Part shown: positions 60,342 through 64,000 of the stretch, one piece after another | Layout: every line of letters begins with the position of its first letter | Position numbering within the stretch: position 1 is the first letter of the stretch | Assembly (NCBI RefSeq): GCF_000422465.1 | Contig: NZ_KE383842.1 | Span: 41,040 to 105,039 of the forward strand | From: Paenibacillus harenae DSM 16969 | GTDB taxonomy: Bacteria; Bacillota; Bacilli; Paenibacillales; Paenibacillaceae | Direction of reading: 5' to 3' | DNA length: 64,000 bases | Notes under the pieces: model-generated | What the model was told of the DNA's origin: nothing | Seen by the model: only the letters and a program-made list of their open reading frames with translations | Databases searched by the model: none | Program-made: the position numbers and the translations under genes

Positions 60342-61388
60342 TCATTCTGCCCTGAGCCTAATGGCGGATACCACTTTTAAGGCTGCTGGAGTCATGTACG
60401 AGTCAACCTCAACCGGAGGTAAAATAACGATCGGTTTGCCGGCGGGCTCTTCGCTTCGCACAGGCAGATCCACCGTATCGAGACGTTCAAGCTTAAAGGC
60501 GTTGTCCGTGCTAAGCGCAGCGATTCCGACCTTGGTCGTCAGTCCCATCACGCAGCCTCTTGACTTCAGCACTTCAATCAAGGATTCATTATAGCCGCCA
60601 TACGGGTAGCACATGACCCAGCTGTTCGTGTCGCATCCCGTTTTGCGAAGAAATTCGACGGTCAGATCGATTTCGATCTCCTGATCGATATGGGTGAGCG
60701 TGTTAAGCCAGCTATGGCTGAAGCTGTGTCCGCCGATGTACATGCCGTTTCTGGCAAGGCACCCGATCTGGTCCATATCCATGTACAGCTCCCTGGAGAA
60801 GGCCGCTTCGTCGCTCGAGACGTAATGCTTGAATAATTGGTCGACAATGGCCGCCCGTGCGCCCGCCGGCAGCTCTCGTTGGAGCAGTCTTTTCACAAAT
60901 ATAATTTCCTTCGGATCAAACCGGTTCGCAATGGCCAGCTTGTTAAAATAGTACGCGTTGCTGTCAAGCTGAAAGAGATCCCGGTATTCATCCAGGGCGG
61001 CATAAACATTACGGATTAACAGATCCAAGTTGTCTGCGGCAGCTAGGATGAAGTGGATTTTGTTGACATCAAGCACTTTGTGCTGCATAACCACGCTGGC
61101 CGGCGGAAAGAAGCAGCCTTGAATGCCCCGATCGTTCAGAATAGGGAACACGTTCGTAAAATGATCGATATACGCATCATCGAACGTCAGCAGCGCGGCA
61201 TTGTTGGGCAGCTCAGCCCCGTGGTAAACGGCATCGAGGCACTGCTGCATCGTGACGAACTTATAATGCTTTGCCATATAATCGAGCTGGGATTTGAATT
61301 CGCTCGTCAGCAGTCCCTTAATCCGGGGAAACCTTGTATAGGGCAGCTCTCTTACGTAATGATACATAATGATGGATACTTTACTCAT
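60342..61388 (-). CDS. Polysaccharide deacetylase (NodB-homology, CE4-like)
   Basis: The ~348-residue protein without signal peptide has the NodB motifs in order: IIMYHYVRELPYTRF, LTFDDAYIDHFTNVFP (TFDD, metal and base Asp), a ~110-residue insertion, then YIGGHSFSHSWLNTL (metal His motif HxxxH), CYPYGGYNESLIEVLK and a C-terminal Leu-rich stretch. It removes N- or O-acetyl groups from a sugar polymer or a lipid-linked intermediate. ATG 61388 overlaps the stop of the preceding gene, so it is the last gene of the minus-strand operon. The intracellular location suggests action on a glycan precursor. Confidence 0.85.
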   Translation of the reverse strand: MSKVSIIMYHYVRELPYTRFPRIKGLLTSEFKSQLDYMAKHYKFVTMQQCLDAVYHGAELPNNAALLTFDDAYIDHFTNVFPILNDRGIQGCFFPPASVVMQHKVLDVNKIHFILAAADNLDLLIRNVYAALDEYRDLFQLDSNAYYFNKLAIANRFDPKEIIFVKRLLQRELPAGARAAIVDQLFKHYVSSDEAAFSRELYMDMDQIGCLARNGMYIGGHSFSHSWLNTLTHIDQEIEIDLTVEFLRKTGCDTNSWVMCYPYGGYNESLIEVLKSRGCVMGLTTKVGIAALSTDNAFKLERLDTVDLPVRSEEPAGKPIVILPPVEVDSYMTPAALKVVSAIRLRAE

Positions 61389-62475
61389 CGCGCTCACCTT
61401 GGATCAAATTAGGCCGATCCTGATCAGAGTCGCCTTTGGTAATGAAATATGCTTGGTCACTATCCGCTTTGCAAGCAAAGTCGATTCGAACATTCCGCTG
61501 CTCGAACGGCTCGTAATAATTCGGAATAATGAGCCCGCTGTCCGGTTCGTTAACTCTGAACCCTGCTGCGGCCAGCGTCTCCTCTTGCAGCCCATAGACA
61601 TAAAAATCAATATATTCGGCGTCGTAATGCTCGAGCAGCTGTTCGAAGCAGGCTCTGGCGCCTGCCAGCATGGACGGGTCGCCGTAATAATCCACGATGC
61701 GAAGCGCGTTCGCTCCGGCATGCCGCGCCTGCCTGAACGTAAACCAAGCGAGCTGATCCGGATTGGATTTGCTGTGAATGGTGTAGGTTTCATAATCGTA
61801 AACGGGATGCTCGTAGTATCGCTTGATCCAATAGTGCGGTGATTTTGAAGGGATCCGTTCATGCAGGGGCGGTATCGTATCGGCAAGCCTGGCGGTCAAC
61901 TGGCGGAACTGACCGGAGCCGCGCCGAATGAATTGCTTATCGCCGCCGCTCTCTGCATCGGCATGCGGCTGCAGGGGAGCAGGGGAGCCTCCGACTAATT
62001 GAAACAAAGTTTTATTCGGGTGCAGGATATAGTATTGGCTTAAAACGCCGAGCCGGTATCCAAGCATTCTGTAGATGGAGCGGGCGACCGGGCTAATGCC
62101 TATAGCCGCAAGCGTGCGGGGTCTGAACCGCTCCAGCAGGCAGAACAGCAGCGTAAGACCGAGGCCCGGCGCAGCCGCGTCTTCGCGCACCTTCCAGATG
62201 GCCAGCCATATATCGCGGTACGGGGGCAGTGACGAATCGAATTGCGAGACCGGAATAAATCCGATCACCGCATGAATTTCATCAGACCCGCGATGGCGCG
62301 CGATCAGGAAATGATAGCCGTCTGCATCGTTGTTCAGATGCTGCCAGTCCATCAGCGGGCGGTGAACCGCCAGAGGATGATCCTCTTTCCAGTGCCGGTG
62401 CAGGAATTGCTCAAGCTCGGATAGTTCCGAGGGCTGACAAAGGCCGTAACGGTAGGCTTCGCTCCATTCACTCAT
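61381..62475 (-). CDS. GNAT-like acyltransferase / uncharacterised surface-glycan protein
   Basis: The 364-residue cytoplasmic protein has an N-terminal GNAT-like half (MDWQHLNNDADGYHFLIA, AVIGFIPVSQF, then GLGLTLLFCLLERFRPRTLA) and a second half of similar layout (AWFTFRQARHAGANALRIVD, ARACFEQLLEHYDAEYIDFY). It may be a tandem GNAT of the type that transfers acyl or amino-acyl groups in surface-polymer clusters. Start ATG 62475 overlaps the AMP-ligase stop, and its stop overlaps the deacetylase start. Placed between an acyl-activating enzyme and a deacetylase, it could attach an acyl group to a sugar. The donor is unknown. Confidence 0.7.
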   Translation of the reverse strand: MSEWSEAYRYGLCQPSELSELEQFLHRHWKEDHPLAVHRPLMDWQHLNNDADGYHFLIARHRGSDEIHAVIGFIPVSQFDSSLPPYRDIWLAIWKVREDAAAPGLGLTLLFCLLERFRPRTLAAIGISPVARSIYRMLGYRLGVLSQYYILHPNKTLFQLVGGSPAPLQPHADAESGGDKQFIRRGSGQFRQLTARLADTIPPLHERIPSKSPHYWIKRYYEHPVYDYETYTIHSKSNPDQLAWFTFRQARHAGANALRIVDYYGDPSMLAGARACFEQLLEHYDAEYIDFYVYGLQEETLAAAGFRVNEPDSGLIIPNYYEPFEQRNVRIDFACKADSDQAYFITKGDSDQDRPNLIQGERDE

Positions 62476-63832
62476 GCTCAGCGATCCTCCTTATTTTTTT
62501 AAAGCGTTGACTATGCAGCTCTTCATAGGTGAAGGCGATTCTGACGGGAACCTTATAAGACTGAAGCCGTTCAGAGCAGTGCTTCTTCACCCGCTTGGCA
62601 AAGTCACGCTCATCCGGGGAAGCTTCCGCAGCTTCTGTCCTGCGAACTCGGGCGCATACCATTTGCCCGACGATCGGGCTGTCGACCCCGTAAACCGTAA
62701 CCTCCGCGACTCCTTCAAGCTCAAGAATGACATTTTCAACTTCCGCCGGGTAAACTTTCTCTCCGCCGACGTTGATGATATCGGACGAGCGGCCCTTTAT
62801 TCGCATATATTCCCCGTCGACCTCTACCAAATCGCCGGTAATAAACCATCCGTCATCGGTAAACGGGCTTGGAGCGTTCAAATAACCAAGCATGGCGGAG
62901 CGTGCTTTCACCTGCAGCACGCCATCGACGACCCGAAGCTCATATCCGTCGCCGCCGATGGACACCCACAAGGAATCGGACGACTTCGACTTCGAACGCA
63001 GCGTGCCGATCTCGGTCGTTCCGTACTTCTGCAGCAGCGCCGCATGCGGCATTAGCTCCGCAATCCGCTTCAATGTGCGCTCCGGCATCACCTCCGTACC
63101 ATACGTAATATATTTGAGCGAGGACAGATCGTAGCGTGTGTATGCCTCGCTAAGCAGCAGCAGGTTCAGGAAGGTTGGCGACACGGGCAGAACCTCGATC
63201 CGATAAGCTTCAATGGCCAGGCAAATCGAGTCAGGCGACCGGTCGGACACGGTAATGATACAGCTTGCGTTCGATAATGAATAAAATAACGTATCGATGC
63301 CGCCGATGTGATCGAACAGAAGAAAAGCCAGCGTGCGCAAATTCCGGCGAGGTTTCTTATACTTCTCGAGCAGCAGATGCCAGTCATGGACGGCAGCTTT
63401 GCTGTTTCCTGTTGAACCGGACGAGAACAGCACAAGTCCGGGGTGCTCGGCTTGGCGAAGCTGCGCATACAACGGATGATCCGTTTGCCGCGGCAGCCAA
63501 TCAATCACCGGCGGAACATCCCCGGTCAGCCGGATGCGGACTTCGCCCCGGGCAAGCTCGCCGTACTGCTGCTTCTTTCGTTCAGCGCCTGGCGACAACG
63601 GGACGATGATGCACCGGTGCTCGATTAGCGCAAGCAGCAGGGCGACGGCGTCCGGCGAGAAATCGGCCTCTACAATCGCGACGGTTCCGCGCGTTACTGC
63701 ATGCTGACGAAGATAGCCCAGCCACGCTTGTATCCGATCATTTAACCAGCGGTAATCGTAAGAGCGGCCGTTCCACAGGACGGCCTCCCGGTCCTGATGC
63801 TGAACAAACCGTTCGACAAGGAATCCGATCAC
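62468..63832 (-). CDS. AMP-binding acyl-activating enzyme (acyl-CoA/acyl-ACP ligase family)
   Basis: The 454-residue enzyme adenylates a carboxylic acid. Motifs: LVLFSSGSTGNSKAAVHDW (P-loop), LFDHIGGIDTLFY, LLQKYGTTEIGTLR (A5), WFITGDLVEVDGEYMRIKGR (A7-A8, hinge) and the C-terminal Lys in RFKKIRRIAEHE. It is shorter than usual (500-550 residues), with a trimmed N-terminal region. GTG 63832 follows AGGAGGGG that lies in the end of the SDR gene. It probably feeds an acyl donor to the GNAT-like enzyme downstream. No acyl carrier protein is seen within the window. Confidence 0.88.
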   Translation of the reverse strand: MIGFLVERFVQHQDREAVLWNGRSYDYRWLNDRIQAWLGYLRQHAVTRGTVAIVEADFSPDAVALLLALIEHRCIIVPLSPGAERKKQQYGELARGEVRIRLTGDVPPVIDWLPRQTDHPLYAQLRQAEHPGLVLFSSGSTGNSKAAVHDWHLLLEKYKKPRRNLRTLAFLLFDHIGGIDTLFYSLSNASCIITVSDRSPDSICLAIEAYRIEVLPVSPTFLNLLLLSEAYTRYDLSSLKYITYGTEVMPERTLKRIAELMPHAALLQKYGTTEIGTLRSKSKSSDSLWVSIGGDGYELRVVDGVLQVKARSAMLGYLNAPSPFTDDGWFITGDLVEVDGEYMRIKGRSSDIINVGGEKVYPAEVENVILELEGVAEVTVYGVDSPIVGQMVCARVRRTEAAEASPDERDFAKRVKKHCSERLQSYKVPVRIAFTYEELHSQRFKKIRRIAEHE

Positions 63833-63834
63833 TC

Positions 63835-64000
63835 CTACACCCCTCCTAAATAAAGCACCTGTCCGGTTACAAAATCACTTTCAGGCTTCATTAGAAAATC
63901 GATAACGTTGGCGATGTCCTGAAATTCGCCGAAGCGCTTGATCGCCTGCCGGTTAAGAAGAGCCTCCATTTTGGCCTGCGGCACGGAACGGATAAGATCG
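63835..64000 (-). CDS. Short-chain dehydrogenase, FabG-like, C-terminal part only (cut by window edge)
   Basis: The frame is open to the right edge and ends at 63835. The visible ~54 residues read DLIRSVPQAKMEALLNRQAI, then KRFGEFQDIANVIDFLM, and end SDFVTGQVLYLGGV, the usual SDR C-terminus (RxGxPxDIAxxV, ITGQVxxVDGG). The stop is two bases from the AMP-ligase GTG, so it is the upstream member of that operon. A 3-oxoacyl-reductase-like role would fit the acyl-activating neighbour, but the active site is outside the window. Confidence 0.8.
   Translation of the reverse strand, partial: DLIRSVPQAKMEALLNRQAIKRFGEFQDIANVIDFLMKPESDFVTGQVLYLGGV

Overview
The window looks like the chromosome of an endospore-forming, plant-polysaccharide-degrading Bacillota, most likely Paenibacillus or a close relative. 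Reasons: a YesM/AraC-type two-component pair followed by a lipoprotein solute-binding protein and two Lpl-type permeases; very large secreted enzymes built from LamG, FIVAR, discoidin-like and FIMAH modules; a YhcN/YlaJ sporulation lipoprotein; YheC/YheD and SpsB-like spore-surface proteins; and roughly 50% GC with Bacillus-style ribosome binding sites. No tRNA, rRNA, CRISPR array or intact transposase was seen.

Region 1 (1-5.8 kb) is a mosaic. It holds the 3' end of a repeat-rich WIAG-tail protein, a KAS III (FabH-like) gene whose promoter overlaps a FapR-like operator, a LysR regulator whose divergent partner gene appears lost, and a GC-rich drug-efflux-type MFS gene that looks imported.

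Region 2 (5.8-14.4 kb) is a five-gene operon: sugar isomerase of the fucose/arabinose isomerase type, split transketolase, FGGY kinase, and DUF5060-type glycoside hydrolase. It is followed by a LacI regulator on the opposite strand and a divergent nucleoside-hydrolase-like gene. The set matches the transketolase route for D-apiose catabolism (isomerase, kinase, two-subunit apulose-4-phosphate transketolase, apiosidase-like hydrolase). A 17-bp perfect inverted repeat and repeated TTTAGTT half-sites suggest LacI control.

Region 3 (14.7-46.5 kb) is a polysaccharide-utilisation locus. After pseudogene scraps come a two-component system, an ABC importer, GH43-like, GH2, GH115, GH43, CE12-type esterase and GH28 genes, and two giant secreted proteins of 1906 and 2395 residues. 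Together they suggest a decorated pectin or arabinogalactan-type substrate that carries glucuronate, galacturonate and acetyl groups. A segmental duplication (GH115 tail, CE12 and its downstream leader with a cre box) has decayed between the two giant genes, and a LamG module occurs three times with near-identical DNA.

Region 4 (46.6-64 kb) is a sporulation and surface-glycan region. It holds two decayed oxidoreductase genes, a YhcN/YlaJ lipoprotein, two SpsB-like genes on the minus strand (one fused to a cytidylyltransferase-like domain), and a plus-strand operon of CMP-sugar cytidylyltransferase, two SDRs, three Gfo/Idh/MocA dehydrogenases and a third SpsB-like gene. These are followed by a YheC/YheD protein, a 62-residue ORF, and a minus-strand operon of SDR, AMP-ligase, GNAT-like and polysaccharide deacetylase genes. 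Sequences resembling mother-cell sigma-K or sigma-E promoters lie upstream of four transcription units, which supports a late-sporulation spore-surface glycan system.
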